Shown here: positions 35,901 to 43,000 of the stretch, piece after piece
How the letters are laid out: every line of letters begins with the position of its first letter
Position numbering within the stretch: the stretch's first letter is position 1
DNA from: Ligula intestinalis
Taxonomy: Eukaryota; Platyhelminthes; Cestoda; Diphyllobothriidea; Diphyllobothriidae
Length of the DNA: 64,000 nucleotides
Direction of reading: 5' to 3'
NCBI GenBank assembly: GCA_036362985.1
Contig: JAYGXS010000003.1
Location: 69,265,522-69,329,521 of the forward strand
Translations under genes and position numbers: made by a program
Notes under the pieces: model-generated
What the model saw: only the letters and a program-made list of their open reading frames with translations
What the model was told of the DNA's origin: nothing
Databases searched by the model: none

Positions 35901-37693
35901 GCTCAGGTGGGCGTTCATCGGCTGCATAATTAGAAAGAACTTTTTAGTGTGGAGACGCGGAAGCTTTTCTTCCTCCTTGGTTCACTTGAATGAGGTCTTA
36001 AATATGGCAAACATAGATGAGCAATAGATTTTAAGTGGAAATTCAGATGCAATATTGCGGTGATTTTTTTAAATAACTAGTACCATGTACCTTTTTGGCA
36101 TTCGACTTGTCAACATCTAACCCAGACTGAGCATTTGGGTGAAGTTTGAAAATGGAGCAACTTTAAATAGAAACATTTTGCTTCACAACTATGAAACTTT
36201 CGCATTCACATAAATATGGATCAACAAGATCAATAAACGCACACCATATGCTAAAGAACACGATGAACTAAATTATGTTCCGTTTCACACTGTTTGACAG
36301 GCTGTGACCACAAATGAGGGAGCTATAGATTGTTATTTAAATGCAAGTAGAGTAGTACCTCGTGAAGCTACTGGAGTCACTGTTCTCAAAGCAAGTGTTC
36401 TACAATTAGAGATATTACTACGCTCAGAAGCATTTGTATATATATATATTGATAAAAATCCAATCAAATAAAGTAAATAAGTGGAGCTGGTTAGGGCAAT
36501 TAACTTCACATTCGTCAAAGTAAGCTCGCGTTAAAAGCCAGCAGAAAAGACTAAAATAAAATAGCGATCAAAATAGAATGGGGATAGGGCATAATCAAAA
36601 TTATCAGCAAAGTAAAACTCTGAGAAGCGATTGACATGTACATAAAACTAGGCTTTAAATATTTATTACTTTTTCACAGCTAGAACATTGCCTCGCCATC
36701 CTTTCACTCAAGCAATCTTCATTATTTAATTATTTAGAATACTGCAACGAAAAATATGACTACCTAAGGTGACATTCTGCGGCTCCGATGAAACGAAGGC
36801 GGTCAAGTATTTCAATGTATTGCAACAAAATGTGCTTTCATTTCTAGGACGCTAACATTTCCTCCCTTTAAAAGTCCTATCAAAAATACACTTCCTCCTG
36901 TAGCCATTTCACCTTTAAATATGTGATTTAAGCTACAGCCTGTGTTCCTTTTAGGAAAATAGTTGCAGCTTATGTGTTATACTTTGAACAGTTATATTGT
37001 AGGGACTTATGGTGCAAAAACGTTAACTTACATATGGCTGAATTTCATACAGATAAAATCTGCTGTTTTAATGAAAGTTATGGTATGCAATTGTTTGACA
37101 ATTCGGTTACGTACGATAAGTTCTCAGTTGCTCAGAATTGCTCAGTAGCAGTATAGAAGACTCAGGGTGCGTTATTTAACCCTCTACTCCCAATAAGAAT
37201 ACTTTTATCAAACAGGGACATGCCCGAGATGTACGGCTGACTGCGTAACTTGAAAACATACATGAGTTGCTTACTGAGAAATAAGGGCCGGATTGTTAGT
37301 AGTAGGTGAACCTACTTAAATAGTCAATTATGAAAAAAACTTGCACTAACTGTGTTCAATTCGGAAGCGTAAGTAACCAACAGAGCCTATTGCACTCTTC
37401 GGGGTGCGTTTTATATCGCGTAGGGTCCTCAAGCTGAATTAATTTTCAAGAATTCTTGAGGCTATGGTCCGCCATATCGTTTCACTAGTCCCTTCTGAAC
37501 TTTTATTAACTTTACAGTAACATTCAAGGTACATGATTAGTAGAGAAGTTTTGGTATTCAACCTGCTTACCTGTTTGAAAATGTACTTCCTAACGGCAAA
37601 GATTGCAAGGATAAGACTGAACATCACAGCCGCGTAACTGAAAAATATGCCAAAGACCTCGTAGCGCTCTATAGGTGTATTTTCGAGGTTCAT
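2773..37693 (-). CDS. DUR3: DUR3-type urea/solute symporter (SSF family), 12 exons, 3' end off window
   Basis: A multipass membrane transporter of the sodium/solute symporter family; DUR3 proteins of fungi and plants take up urea with protons. Twelve exons (37693-37571, 32538-32422, 29743-29533, 27836-27630, 25401-25279, 22975-22775, 18551-18394, 11832-11813, 11089-10969, 8463-8268, 4751-4559, 2965-2773) join with compatible phases into 621 codons. Family blocks seen in order: SQMTWVTTLLQSS (DUR3 SQWTWAATLLQSS), AGISGPVWYAATG, RKKAPGARTYLQVIYARFG, PRLGSVEKIY, LWLTIPFAFGTSTSLG, SAIFTYDIY, a C-terminal NNPLHPWG, and a last TM block with GGLWPGLSA. Start ATG 37693 is the only Met just before TM1. 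The last exon ends in phase 0 with no stop, and I found no final exon in 1-2772, so the C terminus is missing here. The TM8 ion-site motif and the NFGTVF block are replaced, so substrate and coupling are uncertain. The family call is firm; transport of urea is inference. Confidence 0.85.
2966..3740. other. Intron sequence, nothing recognised
   Basis: Intron upstream of DUR3-like exon 12; no gene or repeat recognised here. Confidence 0.5.
3741..4443. repeat. Inverted pair of tRNA-derived SINEs forming a 0.7-kb palindrome
   Basis: Two units of about 345 bp in opposite orientation. The right unit has a pol III A box (TAGCTCAAGTGGGTAGAGC, from about 4313) and B box (GGGTTCAAATCCC, from about 4364). 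The left unit carries their reverse complements, with a decayed B box. Both end in TTGGTTTGGCAGATTTAGTT tails, and a further tail copy sits at the centre (about 4040-4145). The acceptor stem does not pair, so these are SINEs, not tRNA genes. Confidence 0.8.
4559..4751 (-). CDS. DUR3: DUR3-like exon 11, NNPLHPW tail motif
   Basis: Helix VYFISSIIGISSGFILPVI, then cytoplasmic WERLYELNNPLHPWG, a motif I recall (W..T..I.NPL.PW) from animal DUR3-like proteins. Acceptor CCATTTAG, donor GTGAGT, phase 2 end. Confidence 0.85.
4752..5812. other. Intron sequence, nothing recognised
   Basis: Between exons 11 and 10 of the DUR3-like gene. Short frames only; no family seen. Confidence 0.5.
5813..6737 (-). 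mobile_element. Endonuclease-only Penelope-like element with inverted flanks
   Basis: The minus strand 6578-6237 encodes a GIY-YIG endonuclease: VVYRIWCNCGQSNYVGEPGR and MSRELLESWFSGAMIW, continuing to about 6046 in another frame. It is bounded by inverted copies of one sequence (5813-6004 and 6545-6737) that contain GCGATCGCTGGAACAAAAG and the hairpin ATTCCC-TC-GGGAAT. No reverse transcriptase is present. The inverted LTR-like flanks fit the pLTRs of PLEs. Confidence 0.75.
7370..7600 (+). mobile_element. PLE 3' fragment
   Basis: The stretch from ACGAATTGAGTGAAACCGG to the CTGCGCAG motif follows the C-terminal endonuclease coding region of the PLE at 43690-43800, and is followed by the same T/C-rich 3' tail. 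No open frame remains. Confidence 0.55.
8268..8463 (-). CDS. DUR3: DUR3-like exon 10, two helices
   Basis: Starts VNSMSVNSVASVTVTAAVG and carries the helices SVIYALFFSW and AIVISCIVSGILAAAIWFLL, as in DUR3 IGVAVGSA and the next helix. Acceptor TTTTCTTCAG, donor GTACGT, phase 1 end. Confidence 0.85.
9127..9235 (-). repeat. Partial tRNA-derived SINE
   Basis: Contains the family tail (TTTGGCAGATTTGGTTAATT) and a complete reverse-complement B box, GGCGGGATTCGAACCCGC, then diverges. Same family as 3741-4443. Confidence 0.7.
9807..10405. mobile_element. Non-autonomous element with 24-bp TIRs and telomere-like core
   Basis: The ends 9807-9830 and 10382-10405 are inverted repeats of TGGCAGGAGTTNCCTTGGTAGTGG matching at 23 of 24 positions. 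Inside, two diverged direct copies of a segment with ATCGAGCTTGAATCGAG and CTTGGAAATGTGGA (about 10030-10090 and 10310-10380) flank a degenerate CCCTAA tract (10199-10290). No long open frame. Flanking TTTGAT and TTTAAT may be an imperfect target duplication. Confidence 0.65.
10199..10290. repeat. Degenerate telomere-like (CCCTAA)n tract
   Basis: Repeated ACCCTAACCC and TAACCCCTAA units with substitutions. The unit equals the TTAGGG telomere repeat of flatworms. It lies inside the TIR element, so it was probably carried in with it. Confidence 0.7.
10969..11089 (-). CDS. DUR3: DUR3-like exon 9
   Basis: Encodes CRVHADYKNYTSRLETLHG and a helix ILVILGFILPLGILL ending NYPG. Acceptor GTTTTCAG. The donor is GTAGGT (weak), chosen because it gives phase 0; the neighbouring GT would create a stop. 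Confidence 0.75.
11090..12716. other. AT-rich intron sequence
   Basis: Contains only the candidate microexon. Frames at 12362-12600 on both strands lack any known family. Confidence 0.5.
11813..11832 (-). CDS. DUR3: Candidate 20-nt microexon of the DUR3-like gene
   Basis: Exon 7 ends in phase 0 but the exon at 11089 needs 2 preceding nucleotides, so an exon of length 3n+2 is required between them. This 20-bp segment lies between an acceptor (AATTTTTAG) and a perfect GTGAGT donor. It reads NQTLAF plus two bases with no stop, and the frame upstream is closed at once by TAG. It satisfies every constraint, but I did not rule out other small exons in the 7.3-kb gap. Confidence 0.45.
12717..12742 (+). 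repeat. (GT)n microsatellite
   Basis: Alternating GT run directly upstream of the RTE tail fragment. Confidence 0.8.
12761..13667 (+). pseudogene. RTE-like LINE C-terminus fused to C2H2 zinc fingers, two stops
   Basis: One frame reads LRWSGHVVRMNDERLPK, stop (12843-12845), LFYGDVAVGTRRKGGQKRR, stop (13020-13022), then a basic segment and zinc fingers to a TAG at 13665. Finger 1 (from 13119) is C-X2-C with a C2HC end; finger 2 (from 13401) is a full C2H2 with FTSRIGLIGHLRIH; finger 3 (from about 13534) has lost its first Cys and last His. A Ser/Thr/Pro-rich linker separates fingers 1 and 2. LINE-encoded proteins with such tails recur in tapeworm genomes as far as I recall. With only two stops this copy is fairly young. 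Confidence 0.8.
13960..14125 (+). repeat. Pyrimidine-rich tract
   Basis: About 165 bp of almost pure C and T, ending in (TTC)n. It encodes nothing convincing. Confidence 0.7.
15125..15590 (+). repeat. Dispersed repeat, copy 1 of 2
   Basis: Shares landmarks with copy 2: TCACTCCGCGCATAG, CCAATGAGATG, GGACTAGCCT, GGACACA, and a run of CTATTCTTNCATNC followed by ACTGTTCCT. Roughly 70-80 percent alike by eye. No coding potential seen. Confidence 0.65.
15805..16250 (+). repeat. Dispersed repeat, copy 2 of 2
   Basis: Diverged direct copy of 15125-15590 about 220 bp downstream, with the landmarks in the same order. Confidence 0.65.
17455..17650 (+). repeat. Decayed tRNA-derived SINE with hammerhead-like tail
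   Basis: A tRNA-like head (GGTTAGAGTGTTGAGC) followed by GGCTGGATGATGATGGCC and CCGAAATAGTCATTTCAG, the tail shared by the copies at 20255 and 24260. Confidence 0.5.
18394..18551 (-). CDS. DUR3: DUR3-like exon 7, TM8 with TYDIY
   Basis: Contains SISAIFTYDIYATHLK, matching AVSSI.TYDIY.TYI of DUR3. The preceding TM8 ion-site motif TSTGSAE is VTVCIFQ here. Acceptor CTCTTCAG, donor GTAATT, phase 0 end. Confidence 0.9.
19903..20102. repeat. 200-bp imperfect palindrome with perfect 20-bp core arms
   Basis: Core arms GACTGTTTCTGGCTTATTCG and its exact reverse complement are separated by 7 bp. Outer arms (CGTTCGTGCGTTGGG on the left) also pair. The core resembles the GGCTAATAAGCC tail of local SINEs, so this may be two inverted SINE tails. 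Confidence 0.75.
20255..20420 (+). repeat. tRNA-derived SINE
   Basis: A-box-like CTCGTGGCTCAGTGGTTAGG, a weak B box (GGAGGCTCGAGTTGG), then GACTGGCTAACGATGGC and CCAGAAATGGTCATTTTAG. Confidence 0.65.
22360..22555 (+). repeat. (GAA)n purine microsatellite
   Basis: About 190 bp of GAA/AGA with scattered GAT and GGA, in the intron between DUR3-like exons 6 and 7. All frames stay open only because of composition. Long GAA:TTC tracts can form triplex DNA. Confidence 0.9.
22556..22660. mobile_element. PLE LTR-like fragment
   Basis: ACAATCGCTGGAGCAAAAAA and the following CTTTGAAGATTATC segment match the pLTR motif GCGATCGCTGGAACAAAAG seen at 5868, 44772, 62370 and 63896. Confidence 0.5.
22775..22975 (-). 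CDS. DUR3: DUR3-like exon 6, WFAIPF-type helix
   Basis: Encodes LLDQANWEIVSVSP (DUR3 F.D.GYW..AI) and CFLWLTIPFAFGTSTSLG (DUR3 WFAIPF..ATTMGL). The canonical NIVGNFGTVF just upstream is replaced by a segment ending VSVAQVL. Acceptor CTTCACAG, donor GTAAGC. Confidence 0.88.
23548..23830 (+). repeat. tRNA-derived SINE
   Basis: A box CTCGTAGCTCAGGTGGTTAG, degraded B box (GAGTTTGGATCTTTCC), then the family body (CACCTGGTGGATTCTAAATT and GAGCAGTTAACTTACTGT) also present at 4150-4260. Confidence 0.7.
23930..24240 (+). mobile_element. PLE endonuclease 3' fragment
   Basis: GGTTTAACTTCGTAGCTGCG and GAGGATAACCGCCCATGC match the endonuclease of the PLE at 43640-43690; the CTGCGCAGGCATCTCCAGAC motif and 3' tail follow. 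The frame is interrupted. Confidence 0.65.
24260..24420 (-). repeat. tRNA-derived SINE with hammerhead-like core
   Basis: On the minus strand the B-box-like TCCCCGATTCAAATCTTGG is followed by GGCTGATGACGGCTTACAAG then CCAGAAAAGGCC: CTGATGA, a GGCT/AGCC hairpin and GAAA (24288-24312). Confidence 0.65.
24990..25190 (+). repeat. tRNA-derived SINE
   Basis: A box GGACTCGTAGCCCAGATAG and B-box-like CTTCGGTTCGCATGCTACC, ending in TTTCACAATTGGCTCAA, the family tail motif. Confidence 0.7.
25279..25401 (-). CDS. DUR3: DUR3-like exon 5, extracellular loop
   Basis: Forms GSVEKIYRVLHDYS across the junction, the counterpart of DUR3 GSPS.VY..L, followed by NLLSFRTAASLQSAV in place of SYLTM.S..G..F. Donor GTGAGG; phase 1 at both ends. 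Confidence 0.85.
   Translation of the reverse strand, partial: VPWKKYTACCTTIPTVLRTLGATCSHSGLLLHCSLQWLSL
25402..29532. other. Intron sequence around DUR3-like exon 4
   Basis: No repeats or genes recognised besides exon 4 (27630-27836). Confidence 0.45.
27630..27836 (-). CDS. DUR3: DUR3-like exon 4, two helices
   Basis: Enters in phase 1 and leaves in phase 1 at PRL-G. It holds a helix (FELVWIITVIVAGICAS) and the segment before the conserved ELGSP.KVY loop. Acceptor CCAAACAG, donor GTAAGT. Confidence 0.85.
29533..29743 (-). CDS. DUR3: DUR3-like exon 3, KAP.A.T motif
   Basis: Seventy codons plus 1 nt. It has AGISGPVWYAATG and RKKAPGARTYLQVIYARFG, matching the DUR3 loop KRKAP.AHT.LE..RARYG, then a helix ending in SIMAVIIA. 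Acceptor CCCACAG, donor GTGAGT. Confidence 0.9.
29925..30060 (-). repeat. Partial SINE tail
   Basis: The minus strand carries GACTGGCTGATGGTAGCTAA and TATGCCAGAAATGGCC, the tail of the SINE at 24260. Confidence 0.5.
31349..31762 (+). pseudogene. PLE GIY-YIG endonuclease fragment
   Basis: An open 137-codon frame with CVYEFTRSCGCKYIGRTQRQ, HILKWLLRAEHKVPKSS, ERLVDTGHTVDQTNAFKVV and AAAIRRRNPELCKQ. This is the GIY-YIG domain of a PLE with the usual Cys-rich insertion; no upstream reverse transcriptase is seen, so it is a 5'-truncated copy. A C/T-rich tail follows at about 31800. It sits in the intron between DUR3-like exons 2 and 3, on the opposite strand. Confidence 0.8.
32422..32538 (-). CDS. 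DUR3: DUR3-like exon 2, SQxTW block
   Basis: Thirty-nine codons in phase 0 containing INFGAFTFALISQMTWVTT and LLQSSAMGVE, the counterpart of the conserved SQWTWAATLLQSS helix. The acceptor follows a T-rich tract and the donor is GTGAGT. Confidence 0.85.
33597..34345. mobile_element. Foldback element with long imperfect TIRs
   Basis: The left end ATCACTCGCTAGTCGGCATT and GAGTAAGGTTTTAATACTGA is repeated inverted at the right end (to 34345). Internal blocks (AAAATGGCTACTTAA and GGTAGTCAATTTTGCC) are also inverted across the centre. About 750 bp, AT-rich, no coding capacity. Confidence 0.7.
34420..34700 (+). mobile_element. Decayed PLE endonuclease fragment
   Basis: CTCCTCTGGAGCAAGTTACA parallels CTCCTGTGGGGCAAGTTATA of the fragment at 1816; AILAHLVDYEHRVISQCG follows in another frame. 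Indels and stops throughout. Confidence 0.6.
34701..37570. other. First coding intron, 3' of exon 1
   Basis: AT-rich; no coding frame or repeat family recognised. Confidence 0.5.
37571..37693 (-). CDS. DUR3: DUR3-like exon 1 (coding part), TM1
   Basis: Encodes MNLENTPIERYEVFGIFF, a first membrane helix, and ends RKYIFKQ before a GTAAGC donor. A strong acceptor (branch-like CTACTAA, T-rich tract, CAG) precedes position 37708, so this exon probably continues a few bases upstream as 5' UTR and is preceded by another exon I could not identify. Confidence 0.75.
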
Positions 37694-38756
37694 CTTGGAA
37701 TCTTGTTGCTGGAAATAAAAATTAGTAGCCGAGTTTTCGCTCGGTAGTCCTACCTGGGGCAAGTGATTTTATTGGTTAGTCGTAGAGCATTCGTTGGCTC
37801 CCTGTTACCCAAAAAGCGACATAACATGATGTCGTTGGTATGGCAACCTTACAACATCACTTTAAACTTGAAATTCTAGTAGGCGTGACCAAGTTGTCAA
37901 TGTTTGGCTAGGAGTAACCTTGTTATTTCTGCAGGGTTGAAAAGGCCTCCAAATTATCAAAACGCAAGGGTCGAATCGTGCACATTTGACAGGAAGCAAG
38001 ATAAATCAAGCAAAATGCTCTAGGCGAGTATTGAATCGTCAAACCTGTCCGAAAAATTAACTCTCGTTTACGGTGGCCGGTAATCTTACTTTTTCTGTCT
38101 GCAAGCAGTATCTAAGACACGCGTATTGGCCTCTATTTGGCTGTATGATATTTCGACCATCGATTTCGATAATGTCCACCATATGCACAAGAGCAGAGAT
38201 AGTGACTGGATCTAGAGACAAGACACTATTTCTGACGTAAGTATTTGTCACAGGTGTCGCTGACTAAACTTAACACTGAGGCTCATATCACTTGGACCTC
38301 AACAAGGAGGGTGTATCTGGGTTAATGCTATTCCGAGTAAATACATGTTTGAGGCTCGAAGCACATCAGGGCTTTCCTTGGTTTCTACTCTCTCACATCT
38401 GTTCACCAAAAGCTGTGTCATATTTTACTAAGTTTGGGCTAGGATACTGCTACTAGAGGTAATATGCCACTGTTTAGAGTGATACTTCTAGTAATCAGAC
38501 CAACTAAGACTAGCGGATAGTATATTCTAGTAATATATTCCCATAATTGTATCAATAGCTGACATGCATCTTATTTTTGCAACAAGCATAACAAATTGGA
38601 ATATGAACAGTCACCATAAGAGGAGGAAGAGGAGAGCGGACGGAGTTATGTGAAAGCACTTCACCGATTTCATGTTTAGATAACCCTCTGTTGTGAACTT
38701 GATGAAAATCGAACGTGCCAATTCGACCTTTGGCGAATAGAATGCTCTTAAGTATA

Positions 38757-38856
38757 TAAGGGTTTTGGCAGATTTGTTTTTGATTTAGTTGACCCAATTG
38801 AGAAAAAACTCGCGGCGTCGGCCGGAATTTTTTCTCAATTGGGTCAACTTAAATGA
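38757..38856. repeat. Partial SINE with inverted tail
   Basis: TTGACCCAATTGAGAAAAAA and its exact inverse lie about 20 bp apart, flanking a CTCGCGGC SINE end. A small strong hairpin. Confidence 0.7.
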
Positions 38857-40848
38857 TGCGCGAAAGGTTAGTTCACAGTTCGACCGTCGTTATCGATGAG
38901 GTCAAACGTATGCTGCACAAGAGGGTTGTGCAGGGACGTTGACTTGCGTTGGATTAAAGTGAGAGTAGACCCGTGCTGCATCTAGCTGTCTGTCTGTTCC
39001 CCTGGGCTCTCACCTGTAAGGACAGAATAATGAAAACTGGAGATCAGAGAAGGCGTCTATTAGTACCTTTTGCATATCGCACAAACATAGTTTGACGATC
39101 ACGTATTTGAGCTCTTATTAAAGTGTCCCAAACGGAACGGAATTTTAGTACTCCATTTTGGTAGATTGGTAAATAGGACTCCCACTTCCCCTGTAAAGTT
39201 GGCTGTGGGCGTACTTCGGTGTCTCACATCGAAACCACAGTCCACTTTAAAGCAGTAGATGCCAAAGACAATGCAACCTTCGTAATTAAATAAGACTAGG
39301 TACTTAAGCGTATATTTAGTAACACTGTTTTGATTCATTCAGTTTATTGAATTCTGCGGAAGACTTTTAGTTTAGTTTATGAAGAGAAATGGCCATTAAT
39401 TGGGAGAAGTCTCATATCGAAGGAATTTCCAATGCTAATATGAAAGAGCGAAACAAACTGCACGTTAATGTTGATTATACTATGAAGGAAATCCAAAATA
39501 AGTGCAAAAGGTATAAAAGATATCCCTTCCCGAACTGGAAAAGTTTGTCAAAAATTGTTCAGATTCAAGTGAAGCCAAGTTAAAGGAATCACATTTGTTT
39601 GCATTAACATGTATAATTGTATTTAAAAATTTACGTAAAGCTATCCGGTGAAGTTTTTTTGCACAAAATGCAGTAATAAGAGTGTTTGTTTGAATGCATA
39701 ATTAACAAAAAATGCAACAAAAACAAAATATCAAGCATAATGATGCAAATTTTTAAGACATAAAAGGCCTTATTGAAAGAAAGTCATGTAGAAATAGAGT
39801 TTTTTGTGCATTTTAAGTTCACTTTTCGCGTTATTCAGAAAAGGAACAGACAAAAGAATAATATGTATTTCAAAAATGGCAATGTATATAGCTATTTTTT
39901 TTCGAATTTGCATAGTTATATCAGAAAAAGGAATAAATCCACAAAGTCGAAAAATAATCCATTATAAAGAGAAACGAAAGTTCGTTCATCTCCAGTCAAA
40001 TCTTATCGTTTATCTTCAGAAAACTTAAAGAAATGCTCAAAATTCACAAATTTCATTGTGATGTTACGTTGGAAAAAGTTAATATACGCAGAAGTTCATT
40101 AGCTGAATATCTAATTAAAGCACTTTCGAATAAATAACTTTTTTTGTAAAGTTTTTTCATTAATCTTAGAAATATTAGTTTCACAACTCCACTGCGGAGA
40201 AGATTGACCCTCGACAATGTGGTTTGCTGTTTTGAGGCATTTCTGCATATCAAAAAACGTTGCCATATTCATTTAAACTTATATCGGAAAAGCCTTTATT
40301 TCGGTAAATGCTCTTTTTATCTATCTTATTTTAAAGGTTTTTTTGTAAACATCAAACAGATGCAGAAGTTATCAATTTATCAACTAAGACAGTGAAATCA
40401 AGGAAAATTATGACACACTTTTTTGATGATATTCAATTAATACTTATCAAGTAAGATTAAAGTTAACAGAATATCTTGACTAAAGACAAATTCTTTCTAT
40501 ATATAGAAAGTGGTTGCTTCAAGTTTTCAATTAAACACAATAGCTAAATTAACTGTTCTAATTTATAGCTGTTTCGTACGTCTCCAAAATCACTGGATTA
40601 TCGAGAAAATTTATTTTTCTTTACAAACACATATTAATTCCTATAGTTCTTTGAAGTACTTTATATGCCTGATGCAGTTCATTATTATATCTAAATCTTC
40701 CTTAATGCATTCACATTGGTATTCGAGTAATGATCAAACTCGTCCATAGTTATGAAATTGTATGGTCTATGGCGACTACTCGACAGCCAGAAGTAATATC
40801 GATAGATTCGCTAGAAGGATATTCCTGACATTCAGAAGTGGGATAATA

Positions 40849-41233
40849 CAGGGTGTCCCAAAAAGTATATACACATTTTATCTATTTGTAAAATTTGTGT
40901 TTATTATAATTATATTATCAAATAAATATAAAGATATTAATAAGTATATTTTTTATGGCATGTTCTCAAACTGTTGTCCATGTTGATCATGACATGACTG
41001 TCAACGCGAAGCAATGGAATCGCACATACCATGAAACAATAACCTTGGTATTCGAGAGCGTTCATGTTCAGTGGCTTCTCTTAATTTAGCCACTGTTGCA
41101 ATAGTCAAATTCAGGGATAAAAAACGATAAAATGGTACTTTTAAATATTTTTACGTCTTTTAAATAATACAATTATGATAAACACGAAGTTAACAATTGC
41201 TTAAAAAGTTTATAGATTTTTTGGGACACCCTA
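40849..41233. mobile_element. MITE with CAGGGTGTCCCAAAAA ends
   Basis: The left end CAGGGTGTCCCAAAAAG and inverted right end TTTTTTGGGACACCCTA are flanked by TA. The 385-bp size and the TA duplication suggest a mariner/Tc1-type deletion derivative. The interior has no transposase frame. Confidence 0.7.
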
Positions 41234-42359
41234 TATTTTGTCGACAGTCAGCTTATATATAAATTATACATTTCCAACCGTTATTTACCTAGACGCACAT
41301 CGAATAGTCTTACGTCAGATGAACCTCTTGTACAGCACGGCTTGCTGAAACAGCAGGTAATCAAATATCAGCGTTTTATTTTGGCTAAAGACAGTGAGAA
41401 ACAGAGTATATAGTACTTTATGGACCGTATACGGGTAAAAATCGGTGTAACCCAACATGTTGTGCCCCCAGAACCACCCTTATAAAGCTGGAGTTATCTT
41501 TTTAGTTCCAGTTTCCAAAACATCTTATACAATTGGATTCAATTTATCCATTGGCTCTCCAACCAGAGATATCTAATACTTATTCTAGTAAAAATTTAAC
41601 TTTGCGAGATGAAAAGCATCAGGTTGTTCTACTGTCTTACATTGCTGAATGCAAGCCCCCAGTTTTATCATCATGCAGGTTCAATCAACCTCCTTTATAC
41701 AGGCGACCTCGAAGTGCACTAAGATTGGTGACATTTTTAGAGAAAGAGCATTTTTGTTTGGCTATTTCAAGGCCGAAATTATGAAGGCCAACACTATAAT
41801 AGGAGCTGCTGAGTAATAACAAATGCTCCATGTTTCTGAAAAAGCTATACAGAGTATTTTGGAACATAAATACAGGTCCAGGTTCCTAAAAAACTGATTT
41901 TCTGTGTAGAATAAACTATCTCAACAAATCACTCGGGCTCCAGTGAGGGACCAGCCTTAAAAATAACATTTAAAGACACCGACAGGAGTATATGATTTCC
42001 AAAACCAAAAAAAAAGATGTGTTTCTTTCCAGTATTTTAAAGGGGGTGTGAATGCGTCAATGGGTATCATAAGTGTTTGGTACAATCTAATGTGTGGCCC
42101 TAGTTTCCTTACTATAACTTCTTATTTAAATTAGGCAGACGTTTTGTATTGGGCTATGTTTCTGACAGAGCTTAGCAAAATTCTTGGAGGATATGTTAAA
42201 GGTGAGTTGCGTATTCCATACTACACCCCTGTTTCGGTACCTCGTTAAAGTAACATAAAAAATATGTGATATAAATGCAAGCATTCCTTATTTCTTCCAC
42301 GGATTCCGGTTTTTATTTTTAGAAGAAAAAGAATAATAATAAATGAACACTGTAATTAG

Positions 42360-42620
42360 TATTTTATAAGCCTGAGCTTTCGAGCTCCTGCAGCAGCCCA
42401 TCAGAGTAGGGAAAAACAGCAGCAAATGAGGTAGCTAGTTCTGGCGGGTGCACAAGACAGCTAAAATTTGAACGGGTAGAAAATCAATAATCGTGTGTTT
42501 TGGCCCTCGTCTTGCTAGTGGGCGAGATTGGCGTGGCGGGTGGCAATATTTACAGAAATAAGATCGTCAACGAAAACTAGCAATATTGTATAGGGAAAGG
42601 TCAATCATAAGTCATAGGGA
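42360..42620 (-). mobile_element. PLE 3' end fragment
   Basis: Reverse-strand copy of the 3' region of the PLE at 43845-44100: the tail with ATTGACCTTTCCC and ATATTG, then TAGCAAGACNAGGGCC and the pLTR ending in the CTGATGG...GAAA hairpin (42371-42410). Confidence 0.75.
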
Positions 42621-42898
42621 TCCAAGATAACTCGCCTCTTGGTTTGTCTTAGATGCGCCAGCGCAGTGATTGTCCGAGCAAGGTCATCAGTAATGGAATC
42701 ACCGAGACACGGGCACACTCGTTTGTTCTGCTCCATTACAGCCTTATATTTGCGTAGACGTTGGTGGCAATCCTTGATTAGAGCTCTTGTCATCTGCTTT
42801 GTAAATCTCTTCGGATGTTCTCTGCCCATGGATGTGTTAACGGGCGATTTGTATCTCAGACATCGGGATGTCAGTCCATATTTTATGCATTGGTGCAA
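42605..42898 (-). CDS. Unidentified 97-codon ORF joined to a PLE tail
   Basis: Basic, Cys-containing reading frame: KRFTKQMTRALIKDCHQRLR, KYKAVMEQNKRVCPCLG, DDLARTITALAHLRQTKRR, ending DPYDL where the PLE tail begins. It occupies the place of the endonuclease but does not look like GIY-YIG. It may be a different PLE module, a captured exon or chance. Confidence 0.35.
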   Translation of the reverse strand: MHQCIKYGLTSRCLRYKSPVNTSMGREHPKRFTKQMTRALIKDCHQRLRKYKAVMEQNKRVCPCLGDSITDDLARTITALAHLRQTKRRVILDPYDL

Positions 42899-43000
42899 GA
42901 AACGTATCTATTCATAAGTTGCTGCTTCTCGGGTGGCGAATATCTCCCAGCTTCGAGCTTTCCGAAGAGCATCGCACCCAAAGTTCTAACAAATTGAAGC

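Noticed and set aside
38057..38251. Upstream coding exon of the DUR3-like gene, from a frame ending before GTAAGA
   Set aside because: No resemblance to DUR3 N termini, and the downstream exon has its own good start codon; it could at most be UTR.
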